The position numbers and the translations under genes are program-made. Shown in pieces: positions 1 to 8,181 of a DNA stretch of 36,815 nt. The stretch comes from Candidatus Bathyarchaeota archaeon (GTDB taxonomy: Archaea; Thermoproteota; Bathyarchaeia; 40CM-2-53-6; FEN-987): assembly GCA_022865625.1 (NCBI GenBank), contig JALHTB010000008.1:1-36815 (forward strand), read 5' to 3'. Every line of letters starts with the position of its first letter. The first letter of the stretch is position 1. The notes beneath the pieces are model-generated. The model was not told the DNA's origin. It ran no database searches and was given only the letters and a program-made list of their open reading frames with translations.

Positions 1-2
1 AT

Positions 3-377
3 GCACTTCACGCTCAGTTCAACTCTCTCTCGATAGGCCTCAGACGCGACATCGTTGATGGTGTGGCTCATGCTTCAGGCGGAATATCTACTGCCGACGG
101 GCACGTGGCAATTTCTAGAGTGGATCTTGAGACCGAATTCATGGAGACAGAGGCTAGGGTACCCATTCGCGCGACCACACGCATCTATGGTGCTGATGGG
201 AGTCGATACACATTGCACTCCACGCTCGTTTCGCAGGCGAGTTTCGTCAGGTTCTCAAGACCTTTCCCCGGGGGTACTACTGAACTCTTCGAGGAGATGG
301 CCATTCATGAATGCGACGAACTTGGAAAGAAAGCAACCGGGCTGATCGAGTGGCTCTTCACTCATCCGAAGAAGTGA
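3..377 (+). CDS. C-terminal fragment of an unidentified protein, cut by the window edge
   Basis: The frame is open from base 3 to a TGA at 375-377, so this is the last 124 residues of a gene that begins outside the window. GTG at 63 and TTG at 55 (another frame) are possible starts, but the open frame upstream favours a truncated longer protein. The sequence alternates hydrophobic and polar residues (IYGADGSRYTLHSTLV, FVRFSRPF), which suggests beta strands, and ends with a short helix (GLIEWLFTHPKK). I see no catalytic motif, cysteine cluster or membrane segment. It is faintly reminiscent of beta-barrel lipocalin-like C-terminal domains of uncharacterised proteins, but I cannot name a family. 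It converges with the gene at 387. Confidence 0.5.
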   Translation, partial: ALHAQFNSLSIGLRRDIVDGVAHASGGISTADGHVAISRVDLETEFMETEARVPIRATTRIYGADGSRYTLHSTLVSQASFVRFSRPFPGGTTELFEEMAIHECDELGKKATGLIEWLFTHPKK

Positions 378-386
378 CGTATCGTT

Positions 387-1019
387 TCATGTAGCTTTCT
401 GTATCGGCTGCCTCAATACTGTCTTCAGCCTTTCCGGCTTGGTGCGTCGTGGATCACCAAAGTAGATCTCGTGGTGTCTTCCACGGAAGCTGTACCCATT
501 CTCTCGAGCAAACGCTTTCATCTTCTCGATAGTGCGCGGTTCCTCAGCATAGGGCCCGATATGCATAGTCTGCATGGAGAGGCCCTCGCGGAATCGCTCA
601 AGGCGGAGTCTGTCCAGCGCAGGATTGGGCTTCTTCTTTCTAATCTGCTCTAAGGCCTCTTGATACATCGTTTCAGTTATGTGCTCGGGTTGCATGATCA
701 TTATGGTCCATCTCCATTGTTCTTTCTTGTTGAAATCGAACTCGCCGGAGTCAACCCACCAGAGCCCCTCCAATGCCATCACTGTGTAGTCGATTGGTTT
801 CTTCTTCCTTAGTTTTGACATGAACTTCAAGGTGTATGATATCCCGTACAATGTCTGGATAGCATTCTGGAATTCTTGCGATGTATCCGGCGTCTTGCCC
901 GTCTCCATCTGACCATCAATCATGGCGAAACTGAACTCTGGTACGTCCACAATCTCCACTTTCTTGGCGGATGGAACGTAGAGGGTCTTCAACTGCTTTC
1001 TGAGATCGAGTTTCCTCAC
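387..1019 (-). CDS. GyrI-like small-molecule-binding domain protein
   Basis: This 210-residue protein matches the uncharacterised family of standalone GyrI-like proteins (COG4832 type), which share the SHV/GyrI fold used by effector-binding domains of regulators such as BmrR. Typical features are the N-terminal DLRKQLKTLYVPSAKK segment, followed by FAMIDGQ, the aromatic run GLWWVDSGEFDF and the late MHIGPYAEEPRTIEKM and HHEIYFGDPRR motifs. There is no DNA-binding domain, so it probably binds or hydrolyses a small ligand rather than regulating transcription. It starts at ATG and its length fits the family. The gene stands alone and converges with the fragment at the left edge. The ligand is unknown. 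Confidence 0.8.
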   Translation of the reverse strand: MRKLDLRKQLKTLYVPSAKKVEIVDVPEFSFAMIDGQMETGKTPDTSQEFQNAIQTLYGISYTLKFMSKLRKKKPIDYTVMALEGLWWVDSGEFDFNKKEQWRWTIMIMQPEHITETMYQEALEQIRKKKPNPALDRLRLERFREGLSMQTMHIGPYAEEPRTIEKMKAFARENGYSFRGRHHEIYFGDPRRTKPERLKTVLRQPIQKAT

Positions 1020-1145
1020 CTAGCTATCCTCCGTCATGATTGCTCAGCGTCCTACACATTATATGATTTGGGAGGCTTCTCGCTGTCGTGTGCTCGACCG
1101 AGATAACCCATAGGACGGGCTCATGTACCCATCCTACTGCAATCC

Positions 1146-1373
1146 TTGGCGGAATGTAGAGAGCCATCAAGGCTGCTGAGATTCAGTCACCAAGACTGGA
1201 CTGTCCGCATCGGCGAAGTCGTGAACACCGATCTTGAGACACGAATTAGGAGCCTCTACGTCTGTGACACCAGCATTATCCCTGAACCCTGGGACCTTCC
1301 ACCAGTATTGACAGTCCTCGCCTTCGGCAAACGGCTAGGTGTTGTCCCCATGAGATCGGAAGGCTCCCATTGA
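1146..1373 (+). pseudogene. C-terminal remnant of a GMC-type flavin oxidoreductase
   Basis: From about 1185 the translation reads HQDWTVRIGEVVNTDLET, then IRSLYVCDTSIIPEP, then PPVLTVLAFGKRLG. This is the C-terminal signature of glucose-methanol-choline (GMC) oxidoreductases, where HPGGTARIG, VDTDLETEVEGLYVCDASVFP and PPTLTIIALGKRLA are usual and the block completes the FAD site. The HPGG part has decayed to HQDW. The frame closes upstream with TAA at 1104-1106, so the FAD-binding Rossmann half of the 500-residue enzyme is missing and no start is credible. I call it a gene relic, not a functional small protein. The rest of 1020-1470 shows no other coding signal except a possible A/T-rich promoter near 1415-1430 for the epimerase. 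Confidence 0.65.
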
Positions 1374-1470
1374 GTCGCAAGCGTGTGCCGGGTCTCTAAT
1401 CACATGAAATCGATGTTAAGACATAATACCTAGTCTTCGAAGTCGGCTTCAGGAGCTGGCTGGACAGTAG

Positions 1471-2418
1471 ATGAGAATACTGCTGACCGGGGGCGCAGGC
1501 TTCATAGGAAGCTGGCTTGCCGAACGCTTGGTTGCCGCAGATCACGATGTTATCGTCTTGGACAACTTCTCGACCGGCAGTCTGAGGAATCTATCTAGTA
1601 TCCGTCGCACCCAGAATCTGAAGATCCTAAGGGCTGATGTCCGACATGCCCCTCGCCCTGTGCTGAAGAGGATTGGAAGAGTTGATGGGGTGTGCCATCT
1701 CGCCGCCGTCACAAGCGTACAACAATCAATCAAGAACCCCATCTCTGTGAGCGAAGTCAACCTAATGGGCACGCTAAGAATCTTGGAAGCAGCCCGGAAA
1801 CTGCACGCCAAACGATTCGTGTTTGCATCGTCGGCTGCTGTCTACGGTGCTCCCGAGGCTCTTCCTGTGACTGAAGATGCAAAGTTGGCGCCCATGTCCC
1901 CCTACGGAGCTTCAAAGGCCTCGGCTGAACTCTACTGCAATTCTTTCCGCGAAAATCGCGGACTCGAGACGATCTCTCTGAGGTACTTCAATATCTATGG
2001 CCCGAGGCAGTCTTCAAGTCAATACAGCGGAGTCATTTCCATTTTTGCACGCAGAGTCCTCCGGAAGCTCCCACTGACGATCTTCGGAGATGGATCTCAA
2101 ACCCGAGACTTTGTGTTCGTTGAGGATGCTGTTGAAGCCGCAAAGGCTGCACTTGAGAAGGATGTTGTTCACAGCAGAATCGTCAACGTGGCAAGTGGCA
2201 GAGAAATCACAATCCTGCAACTTGCGAAGACTATGCAGGAGATTGCGCAAGTACCCTCGGACATAAGGTTCGAACCCTCTCGTACAGGAGACATACATCG
2301 GAGTCTAGCTGACACGGCTAGGGCTCAGGCCGAATTGGGATTCCTGCCGAAAACCTCATTGCGCGATGGGCTGTCGAGAACGATCGAGTGGTTTGCTCAA
2401 AAGAAGTCCTCAGCTTAG
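1471..2418 (+). CDS. NAD-dependent sugar-nucleotide epimerase (UDP-glucose 4-epimerase-like)
   Basis: This 315-residue extended SDR probably interconverts UDP-sugars such as UDP-glucose and UDP-galactose in the cytoplasm, supplying glycan or S-layer synthesis. The NAD-binding motif GGAGFIG lies at residues 7-13, followed by the acidic LDNFSTG segment that selects NAD. The catalytic serine is in FASSAAVYG (about 120) and the YxxxK pair is Y145/K149 in PYGASK. RYFNIYGPRQ and FGDGSQTRDFVFVEDAV are the substrate and domain motifs of the GalE/WcaG group. ATG at 1471 lies directly before the first beta strand. An SDR reductase follows 27 bp downstream on the same strand, so the two may be co-transcribed. 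Substrate identity cannot be fixed from sequence. Confidence 0.85.
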   Translation: MRILLTGGAGFIGSWLAERLVAADHDVIVLDNFSTGSLRNLSSIRRTQNLKILRADVRHAPRPVLKRIGRVDGVCHLAAVTSVQQSIKNPISVSEVNLMGTLRILEAARKLHAKRFVFASSAAVYGAPEALPVTEDAKLAPMSPYGASKASAELYCNSFRENRGLETISLRYFNIYGPRQSSSQYSGVISIFARRVLRKLPLTIFGDGSQTRDFVFVEDAVEAAKAALEKDVVHSRIVNVASGREITILQLAKTMQEIAQVPSDIRFEPSRTGDIHRSLADTARAQAELGFLPKTSLRDGLSRTIEWFAQKKSSA

Positions 2419-2445
2419 TACTCCTGTGCTTTCTGATAATGAGGA

Positions 2446-3300
2446 ATGGCGATGAGTAGAATTAACGGCAAGGTGTGTGTCGTAACTGGCAGCAACTCAG
2501 GAATCGGAAAAGAAACAGCCTTAGCATTGAGCGGAATGGGTGCAACGGTCGTCATGGCCGTCCGAGACCGGGAACGTGGCGAAAAGGCCCGGGCCGAAAT
2601 CGTCGGCGAGACTGGGAAAGATGCGATTCATCTGATGATCTGCGACTTGTCCTCCATGGACTCAGTCCGGCAATTCGCAAAGGAGTTCAGGAGGAAGTAT
2701 GACAGACTCCACGCACTTGTCAACAATGCCGGGGTTTTCGTCGGCAAACGCGAAGTCACAGTTGACGGTTTTGAGCGGACACTGGCCGTGAACTATCTTG
2801 CCCCGTTTCTTCTCACGCAAGAGCTGCTTCCCTTGCTCAAATCCAGCGCCCCGTCTCGAATCATCAACATAGGATCCGGGATGCACAGGTCAGGAAGGAT
2901 AGATTTCAACGATCTCCAGTGTAGGAAATGCAACGCAATGAAGGCCTACGCCAACTCAAAACTGATGCTCACAACGTACACGTACGAGCTGAGCAGGCGT
3001 CTACAGGGTACTGGAGTCACAGTAAACGTGGTTGAGCCAGGCTTTGTCGCGACGAACCTTGGAAACAATAGTGGCAGTCGCCTCTATTCTCTGGCGTTCT
3101 TGATCGCGCGTCCTTTCCAGATCAGTGCAAAGAAAGCTGCTGAAACCCATGTATACCTAGCATCCTCACCCAAAGTCGATGGTATCACCGGGAAGTGCTT
3201 CTCGGAGCTGAAGGAAACAACCACAGCTCAAGCATCTTACGATCAACAGACTCAAAGACGTTTGTATGATACAACACTAGAATTGCTCAGATTGGTCTAG
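2446..3300 (+). CDS. Short-chain dehydrogenase/reductase (retinol dehydrogenase-like)
   Basis: This 284-residue classical SDR is a predicted NADP(H)-dependent oxidoreductase of alcohols or ketones. It shows the TGSNSGIG cofactor motif at residues 14-21, NNAG at 93-96, the catalytic serine in NIGSG (S144) and the YANSK pair Y168/K172, plus the VEPGFVATNLGNN loop after the active site. R40 after beta strand 2 (VMAVRDRERG) favours NADP. The best family match is the RDH11-14/WWOX-like group common in actinobacteria and archaea, whose real substrates are mostly unknown. ATG at 2446 is close to a second ATG at 2452. It sits 27 bp after the epimerase and is probably in the same transcript. Confidence 0.85.
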   Translation: MAMSRINGKVCVVTGSNSGIGKETALALSGMGATVVMAVRDRERGEKARAEIVGETGKDAIHLMICDLSSMDSVRQFAKEFRRKYDRLHALVNNAGVFVGKREVTVDGFERTLAVNYLAPFLLTQELLPLLKSSAPSRIINIGSGMHRSGRIDFNDLQCRKCNAMKAYANSKLMLTTYTYELSRRLQGTGVTVNVVEPGFVATNLGNNSGSRLYSLAFLIARPFQISAKKAAETHVYLASSPKVDGITGKCFSELKETTTAQASYDQQTQRRLYDTTLELLRLV

Positions 3301-3438
3301 ATTCGCTGGAACTGGACGTAGACTCTCGGAAGCAGCTCTCCGCATTGATGCCCGGCTTAGTGGCCGGATTCATCTTCTGGATGAAAAGGGCAGAGCTACC
3401 CGTTACGCATGTAAGTCCATAGTAGGCTCGCTTGAATC

Positions 3439-4500
3439 TTATGCGAGCAGCTTGCCTTCGGCGACTACACGCTGCCCGTTGATTGTGACCGTGGATTTCA
3501 AGAGGGTGCCTTGAAAGCCGAAAGTGCTTTGGTTTGTTCCTCCGAGCGGTTTGTTGTCGCCGATTCCAAGTGTTACCGCACCGTGTACTATAGTGCTGTC
3601 CAAGTATCCCGGCTTCGCAGCATGGTTGATCCCTAAACCAAAGGCGCCAAACTGTCTCTTCTCGCCTGAGGCTTTCTCCCAGAGAGGGATTACCATATCA
3701 GCGTTCTTTGCGGCTGCGAACTTTGTCACCTGTCCGTTCTCGAATGTCCACGACAATCCCCGGATCAGCTTGCCTCTCTGTGGGACTGGCAGGTCGAACA
3801 CAACGGTGCCGTTGGCGCTCTTCTCGTCAGGGGCAACGAATACTGTTCCTGCAGGCAGAGTCGTCTGGAAGACTCCTGCTGAGAGATCTTCATCGTCAAT
3901 GATGCTGTCGTCCACCGTGCATTTCCGTGAGGCTAGCCGAAACCTCAGGTCAGTCCCGCTCTTTGATGTGACATGCACATCATGAGACATACCATCGAGC
4001 AACTCTCGGAGCTTGCGACCTGTAGCAGCGATCTTTGAGTAGTCGGCTGCTAGGGCGCCTTCGACAGCGCGCTTCCATGCCGGAAAGGCGAAGCCGTACG
4101 AGCGGGCTCTCTCCCTTGTGACAAGTCCCATTGTTACAGTCGCGCTCCTGACCTTGCGTTCCAGGAACTTGCGATAGAAATGATCGGCCCCCTCGAAGTT
4201 GGCGGCCCACCGCTCCGGAGATATCTTGCCCATAGGCCTGGGATCAGCAATCGCGTTGAGGCCTATGAACGCGGTGGCCACATCAAGAAGTGCTGCATCG
4301 ATCTTCGCAGGTCCTCTGAGCCACTCTAGCGGAAGGTTCTGCAGTGACCAGTACCAAACGCGCTCGCTGGCATACCCGGTCGTTGTCTCGGCGCCAGCTT
4401 TGCGGCATTCAATGGCAACCTCCTCCGCCAAATCTACGGTATCCTTAGAAGCGGTAATGTGAACGACGTCATCTTCTCGAATTCTAAGAGATTGATTCAC
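3439..4500 (-). CDS. M29 aminopeptidase-family homologue, probably catalytically inactive
   Basis: The 353-residue protein follows the M29 (AmpS/aminopeptidase T, COG2309) layout, including the LRGPAKIDAALLDVATAFIGL segment and the C-terminal GGTNQSTFGFQG plus VTINGQRVVAEGKLL end. M29 enzymes bind two metals through Glu, Glu, His, Tyr and a final HxD. Here the expected PGE-VF is PAGTVF, the expected GEFALG is GAFGLG, the CHxALG block is AVTLGIG and the HVDFMIG block is FGFQG, so every ligand position I can align is substituted. Intact M29 residues are present in the paralogue at 20418. The start is GTG at 4500, directly after an in-frame TAG at 4507-4509; the N-terminal helix of the family is short. 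It may be a binding or regulatory homologue. The gene stands alone. Confidence 0.7.
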   Translation of the reverse strand: MNQSLRIREDDVVHITASKDTVDLAEEVAIECRKAGAETTTGYASERVWYWSLQNLPLEWLRGPAKIDAALLDVATAFIGLNAIADPRPMGKISPERWAANFEGADHFYRKFLERKVRSATVTMGLVTRERARSYGFAFPAWKRAVEGALAADYSKIAATGRKLRELLDGMSHDVHVTSKSGTDLRFRLASRKCTVDDSIIDDEDLSAGVFQTTLPAGTVFVAPDEKSANGTVVFDLPVPQRGKLIRGLSWTFENGQVTKFAAAKNADMVIPLWEKASGEKRQFGAFGLGINHAAKPGYLDSTIVHGAVTLGIGDNKPLGGTNQSTFGFQGTLLKSTVTINGQRVVAEGKLLA

Positions 4501-4621
4501 AACGTTCTAGGCGATCTTCGAAACCATAACGGTCCACCAATAGATACGTCGTAAACCCGTTTGTGCTCACCCTTTAGCTCTTTCCACAAAAATGCTTCTC
4601 ATAGCGGAATGATCAACCCAC

Positions 4622-4819
4622 GTCCTTACCCAGCCTACATTCGGCAATCTATCATCACACCTGAGCATGTTGGAAGCCGCCGGCTATGTCAGCGTGAAAG
4701 AAGAATTCGTTGGCAAGAAGCCTCACACAATGCTCCGCTTGACCGAGAAAGGTCGCACTGCTTTCCGCAGGTACATGCAAACCACGAAACAGGTCTTCGA
4801 CGACTTGCCCGAAAGCTGA
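4622..4819 (+). pseudogene. Decayed winged-helix transcriptional regulator (C-terminal part)
   Basis: The frame ending with TGA at 4817-4819 reads FGNLSSHLSMLEAAGYV, then KKPHTMLRLTEKGRTAF. This is the recognition helix and wing of the MarR/ArsR-like winged-helix family (HTH_34 type), in which LSxHLxxLEEAGYV, FxGRKPRT and LTxxGRxAF are standard. The preceding helices should lie upstream, but the frame closes with TGA around 4613-4615 and no start or N-terminal helix is seen, so the gene is truncated. The rest of 4501-4621 holds no recognisable coding signal. A sequencing frameshift is an alternative explanation. Confidence 0.55.
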
Positions 4820-5100
4820 TACCACAGATACCGTGGTCAACTGTGTAACCCATGCCGATGAAAGTGAGTTACACATCAGTAATCACGTTCAGTGGTATGC
4901 TAGCTTCATGGAAGAGTACTACAGAAGCGTCGACGGGTACTATCAGATCAAGAGAGCAGGCAAACGAAAGAGCCCACGCCCTATCATAGCGGTTAGCTAG
5001 CAGGAACAAGAATACGCAAACCTCTCATTCCTTCCTGAAACACGCGATTCTCGAAGTCAAGTGGACTTCTTGTTGGAGACGGAGCGACTTCACATTCGAT
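4820..5100. other. Intergenic stretch with no confirmed gene
   Basis: Behind the regulator remnant there is an open plus-strand frame to a TAG at 4998-5000 with protein-like composition near its end (WYASFMEEYYRSVDGYY, then QIKRAGKRKSPRP), but it has no clear start and I do not recognise it. It may be part of the same decayed locus. From 5001 to 5100 I see nothing. Confidence 0.3.
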
Positions 5101-5781
5101 CTATGGCAAAAGGCTCGCTAGAGCAGCAGCAATCAGGATTGCTGGGAGCAAGTTACCGACTCTGATCTTTGTCACCTGAAGTATATTCAATGCGATGCCC
5201 AAGATCAGGAGGCCGCCAGTGGCGGTCATAGCATTGACAATTGAAGAGGAAAGGAATGGTTCGAGCATTGAAGCTCCCACGGTGATGCCGCCTTGATACA
5301 ATGCAAGAGGTATCGCAGAGAACAGTACTCCAACTCCGAGCGTGGAAGCGAACGCAACGGATGCGACGCCGTCCAGTCCAGACTTTGTCAGCAGGATAGA
5401 GTAATCTCCACGCAGGCCGTCTTGAAGCGCGCCTAGAATCGCCATCGGACCAACGCAGTACAACAGGCTAGATGTGACGAACGCTTTCGCGAACGTTCCC
5501 TTTTCTCTGCTGAACTTCGCCTCGACCTTTGCTCCAAACGCGTCGAGTCTCGCTTCGATGTGCAGCAGCTCTCCAAACACTCCACCGACCACGATGCTCA
5601 CAAGGACGACGAGTACGTTCTCAGTCACTATGATCATCTTCACTCCGATCAGAGCTGTAACAAGGCCAAGTCCTTGCATCACTATCGAAGTGATTCGTTC
5701 AGGTAATCTCTGCTTCAGCGCGAGACCGATCAGTGTTCCAATAGCAATTGCGGCGACATTAACGACTGTGCCGAGAAGCAT
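5101..5781 (-). CDS. DUF554 family integral membrane protein (YqgA-like)
   Basis: The protein of about 226 residues matches the DUF554 family: an N-terminal MLLGTVVNVAAIAIGTLIGL helix, then LGLVTALIGVKMI, a GGVFGELLHIEARLDAFG cytoplasmic segment, FVTSSLLYCVGPMAILGALQDGLRGD, and TLGVGVLFSAIPLALYQGG. About six membrane helices are predicted by eye. Function is not established; transport has been suggested for the family. I chose ATG at 5781 because family members begin with MLGT-like residues; an in-frame GTG at 5793 would add four residues. It begins 30 bp after mvhD on the same strand, so it may be the last gene of the redox operon. Confidence 0.8.
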   Translation of the reverse strand: MLLGTVVNVAAIAIGTLIGLALKQRLPERITSIVMQGLGLVTALIGVKMIIVTENVLVVLVSIVVGGVFGELLHIEARLDAFGAKVEAKFSREKGTFAKAFVTSSLLYCVGPMAILGALQDGLRGDYSILLTKSGLDGVASVAFASTLGVGVLFSAIPLALYQGGITVGASMLEPFLSSSIVNAMTATGGLLILGIALNILQVTKIRVGNLLPAILIAAALASLLP

Positions 5782-5810
5782 GCGAAACCACACTCACGCG
5801 TGGCTATCTG

Positions 5811-6218
5811 CTATTTCAACTGTGGTGCTACGGTTTCCAATTTGCGCAGGTTCTCGACCATTTCGTTCACGACAGTGACGAATTTGTCACTCTCGGACGC
5901 TGAGATCCACTCTAGCCTCACACGCTGGTCAGGAATACCCATTTGCTTCAGCATTCTCCGCAGCAGAGCGAATCGTCGAGCGGCTTTGTAGTTCCCGCTT
6001 ATGTAGTGGCATGTTCCTGGGTGGCACCCGGCAATCAGGACGCCGTCGTAACCTTCGTCGAGGGCTTTGAGGACAAACGTGGGATCGACTCTGCCTGAGC
6101 AGGTCACGCGGATTGAGATGAGGTTCGGATCGTAGCGTTTTCTAGTTGTTCCTGCGAGATCTGCACCTGCATATGCGCACCATTTGCATAGAAACGCAAG
6201 GATTCTGGGTTCGCTCAA
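5811..6218 (-). CDS. mvhD: MvhD-type iron-sulfur subunit (methyl-viologen-reducing hydrogenase delta subunit)
   Basis: The 135-residue protein is a PF02662 FlpD/MvhD domain carrying a [2Fe-2S] cluster. In methanogens it passes electrons from the hydrogenase MvhAG, or from formate dehydrogenase, to the flavin of HdrA. Cysteines occur as CKWCAYAGAD (C11, C14), in VTCSGRVD, and as AGCHPGTCHY. The start is TTG at 6218, supported by a GGGAGG Shine-Dalgarno 10 bp upstream within the 3' end of hdrA; only four bases separate the two genes. This tight coupling says it docks on the neighbouring HdrA. No MvhA or MvhG gene lies nearby, so its electron donor is not a hydrogenase of this locus. Confidence 0.92.
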   Translation of the reverse strand: MSEPRILAFLCKWCAYAGADLAGTTRKRYDPNLISIRVTCSGRVDPTFVLKALDEGYDGVLIAGCHPGTCHYISGNYKAARRFALLRRMLKQMGIPDQRVRLEWISASESDKFVTVVNEMVENLRKLETVAPQLK

Positions 6219-6222
6219 GATG

Positions 6223-8181
6223 TCAGTGCCTCCCGGCTGTTATCATTGCTATGATCTGTGTGTCGGTCAGGTTCCTAAGAGACAGCGCACCTGATGGACA
6301 GGATGCAATGCAGGTTCCGCAGCCTTCGCAAACCGCCTCCGCGACCTCTGCTACCCTTCTCTCCCTGTTCAGGCTGAGCGCTTCAAACGGGCATGCTGGT
6401 ATGCAGATTCCGCAACCGCTGCAGAGTTCGTTGACTATTCGGGCTACTGTCGGTTCGCGTTCGAGAGTTGGGCTTGACAGTAGATTCAGAGCTTTGCAGG
6501 CTGCTCCGCTAGCTTGGGCCACCGTTTCGGGTATGTCCTTCGGTGCTTGTCCCGCGCCCGCCACAAATATTCCTGCAGTCGCGCTTTCCAGGGGACGAAG
6601 CTTGGGATGGGCCTCGGCAAAGAAGCCGTTCTCGTCCACCGAAGCCTTGAGGATGTTTGCGAGTTCGCGTGATCCTCGGCTTGGAACCATGCCAAGTACC
6701 AAGACTACGAGATCCGCATGGATCTCCACGATCTTACCGCTGAGAGTATCGATGCCTTTGACAACCAGTTTGCCTTTCTCTTCGTAGACCTTCGCGACTC
6801 TTCCGCGGAGGTAGAGGAGTCCTCCTTCCTCCTGGCAGCGTTTGACGAATTCCTCGTATCCTTTTCCTCCTGCCCGGATGTCCATGTAGAAGACGTATGC
6901 TTGTCCATCTGGGACCTTGTGGTGGAAAAGCATCGCATGCCGAGCAGTGTACATGCAGCAGATCTTCGAACAGTAGGCCAACGCTGTTTCGGGTTCCCGT
7001 TGTCCTGCACATTGAATGAACACAACTTCCTTTGGAATGCGTCCGTCCGAAGGTCGTCTAATGGTGCCGGATGTTGGTCCTGAGGCAGACAGCATGCGTT
7101 CGAATTCTAGGCTCGTCATCACATCTGGAAAGATACCGTATCCGTACTCCGTGAGCCTCGTTGCATCAAACAGCTCGTAGCCAGTTGCCGAGATAATGGC
7201 TCCTACTTCGAGCTCGTGGATCTCAGGATGTGCATCAAGGTTTATGCAAGACATGCCAAGCTTGTCGCAAGCCTTCTTGCATTCGCCGCAGGCTTGAGGC
7301 AGAAGACCCAGACAACTCTTCGCGTCCAAAACGTAGACGGGAGGAACGGCCTGTGCGAATGGAATGTATACCGCTTTTCTCCAAGTCAGTTCAGAGTCAA
7401 ACTCGTTGGGCACTTCTGCAGGGCAGACCTTTGCGCATTCTGCACACATGTTACACTTTGTCTCGTCAACGTAGACTGGTTCCTGTCGCACTCTGACTTT
7501 GAAGTTGCCAACGTAGCCTTTGACATCCTCAACTTCAGACAGTCTGAGAATCTTGATGTTTGGATTTCGAAATGCCTCCACCATCAATGGTCCAAGGATG
7601 CAGATTGAACAATCCAGTGTTGGGTACGTCTCTGAGAGCTGTGCCATTCTTCCGCCGATTGAACCTGTCTTTTCCACTAGGTAGACTTGGTATCCACTAC
7701 CGGCTATGTCTAAGGCTGAGCGGATACCGGCGACGCCTCCTCCTATGACAAGAGCTCTCCTAGTGACCGGGACGATGATCGGGTCAAGTGGTTCGTTGAG
7801 TTTGACTTTCTCTATGATCTGACGTAGGATAACGTGCGCCTTCTCGGTTGCCTTTTTGATATCATCGTGAACCCAACTGCATTGTTCGCGAATATTCGCC
7901 ATCTCGCATTGATGTCTGTTGAGACCCGCTGCTCGCGCAGTATTTCTAAAAGTGACTTCATGCATCGCAGGCGAGCAGCCAGCAACAACTATCGCGTCAA
8001 GTCTGTGCTGCTTTATGCTATCCTTGATCAGCGTTTGGCCCGGTTCCGAGCAAAGATACCTGTGGTCAGCCGCGATGACAACATCGGGAGTCTTGCTGGC
8101 TTGATCAACCACTTCGCTGACACGAACCGTTCCGGCAATATTCAAGCCGCAATGACAGACGAATACTCCCACGCGTTTCAT
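6223..8181 (-). CDS. hdrA: Heterodisulfide reductase subunit A (FAD, iron-sulfur)
   Basis: This 652-residue HdrA is the flavoprotein where electron bifurcation takes place in HdrABC complexes. The N-terminal domain has VFVCHCGLNIAG and VAGCSPAMHE; the FAD site is VIGGGVAGIRSALDIA (about 146-161); the inserted ferredoxin-like CNMCAECAKVCP follows; CAGQREP and YCSKICCMYTARHA are typical of the family. Two C-terminal [4Fe-4S] motifs, CSGCGICIPACP and CEGCGTCIASCP, provide ferredoxin contacts. The ATG overlaps the hdrB stop (ATGA), and mvhD follows after four bases. Full-length, all family motifs visible. In this operon it probably links MvhD, HdrBC and the fumarate reductase genes rather than a methanogenic pathway; no mcr or mtr genes are present in the window. 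Confidence 0.95.
   Translation of the reverse strand: MKRVGVFVCHCGLNIAGTVRVSEVVDQASKTPDVVIAADHRYLCSEPGQTLIKDSIKQHRLDAIVVAGCSPAMHEVTFRNTARAAGLNRHQCEMANIREQCSWVHDDIKKATEKAHVILRQIIEKVKLNEPLDPIIVPVTRRALVIGGGVAGIRSALDIAGSGYQVYLVEKTGSIGGRMAQLSETYPTLDCSICILGPLMVEAFRNPNIKILRLSEVEDVKGYVGNFKVRVRQEPVYVDETKCNMCAECAKVCPAEVPNEFDSELTWRKAVYIPFAQAVPPVYVLDAKSCLGLLPQACGECKKACDKLGMSCINLDAHPEIHELEVGAIISATGYELFDATRLTEYGYGIFPDVMTSLEFERMLSASGPTSGTIRRPSDGRIPKEVVFIQCAGQREPETALAYCSKICCMYTARHAMLFHHKVPDGQAYVFYMDIRAGGKGYEEFVKRCQEEGGLLYLRGRVAKVYEEKGKLVVKGIDTLSGKIVEIHADLVVLVLGMVPSRGSRELANILKASVDENGFFAEAHPKLRPLESATAGIFVAGAGQAPKDIPETVAQASGAACKALNLLSSPTLEREPTVARIVNELCSGCGICIPACPFEALSLNRERRVAEVAEAVCEGCGTCIASCPSGALSLRNLTDTQIIAMITAGRH

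Noticed and set aside
3524..3985. 153-codon plus-strand frame
   Set aside because: It is antisense to the M29-like gene and has no protein-family features.
6146..6787. 213-codon plus-strand frame
   Set aside because: Antisense to hdrA and mvhD, which have clear motifs; the frame is rich in Ser and Arg without structure.
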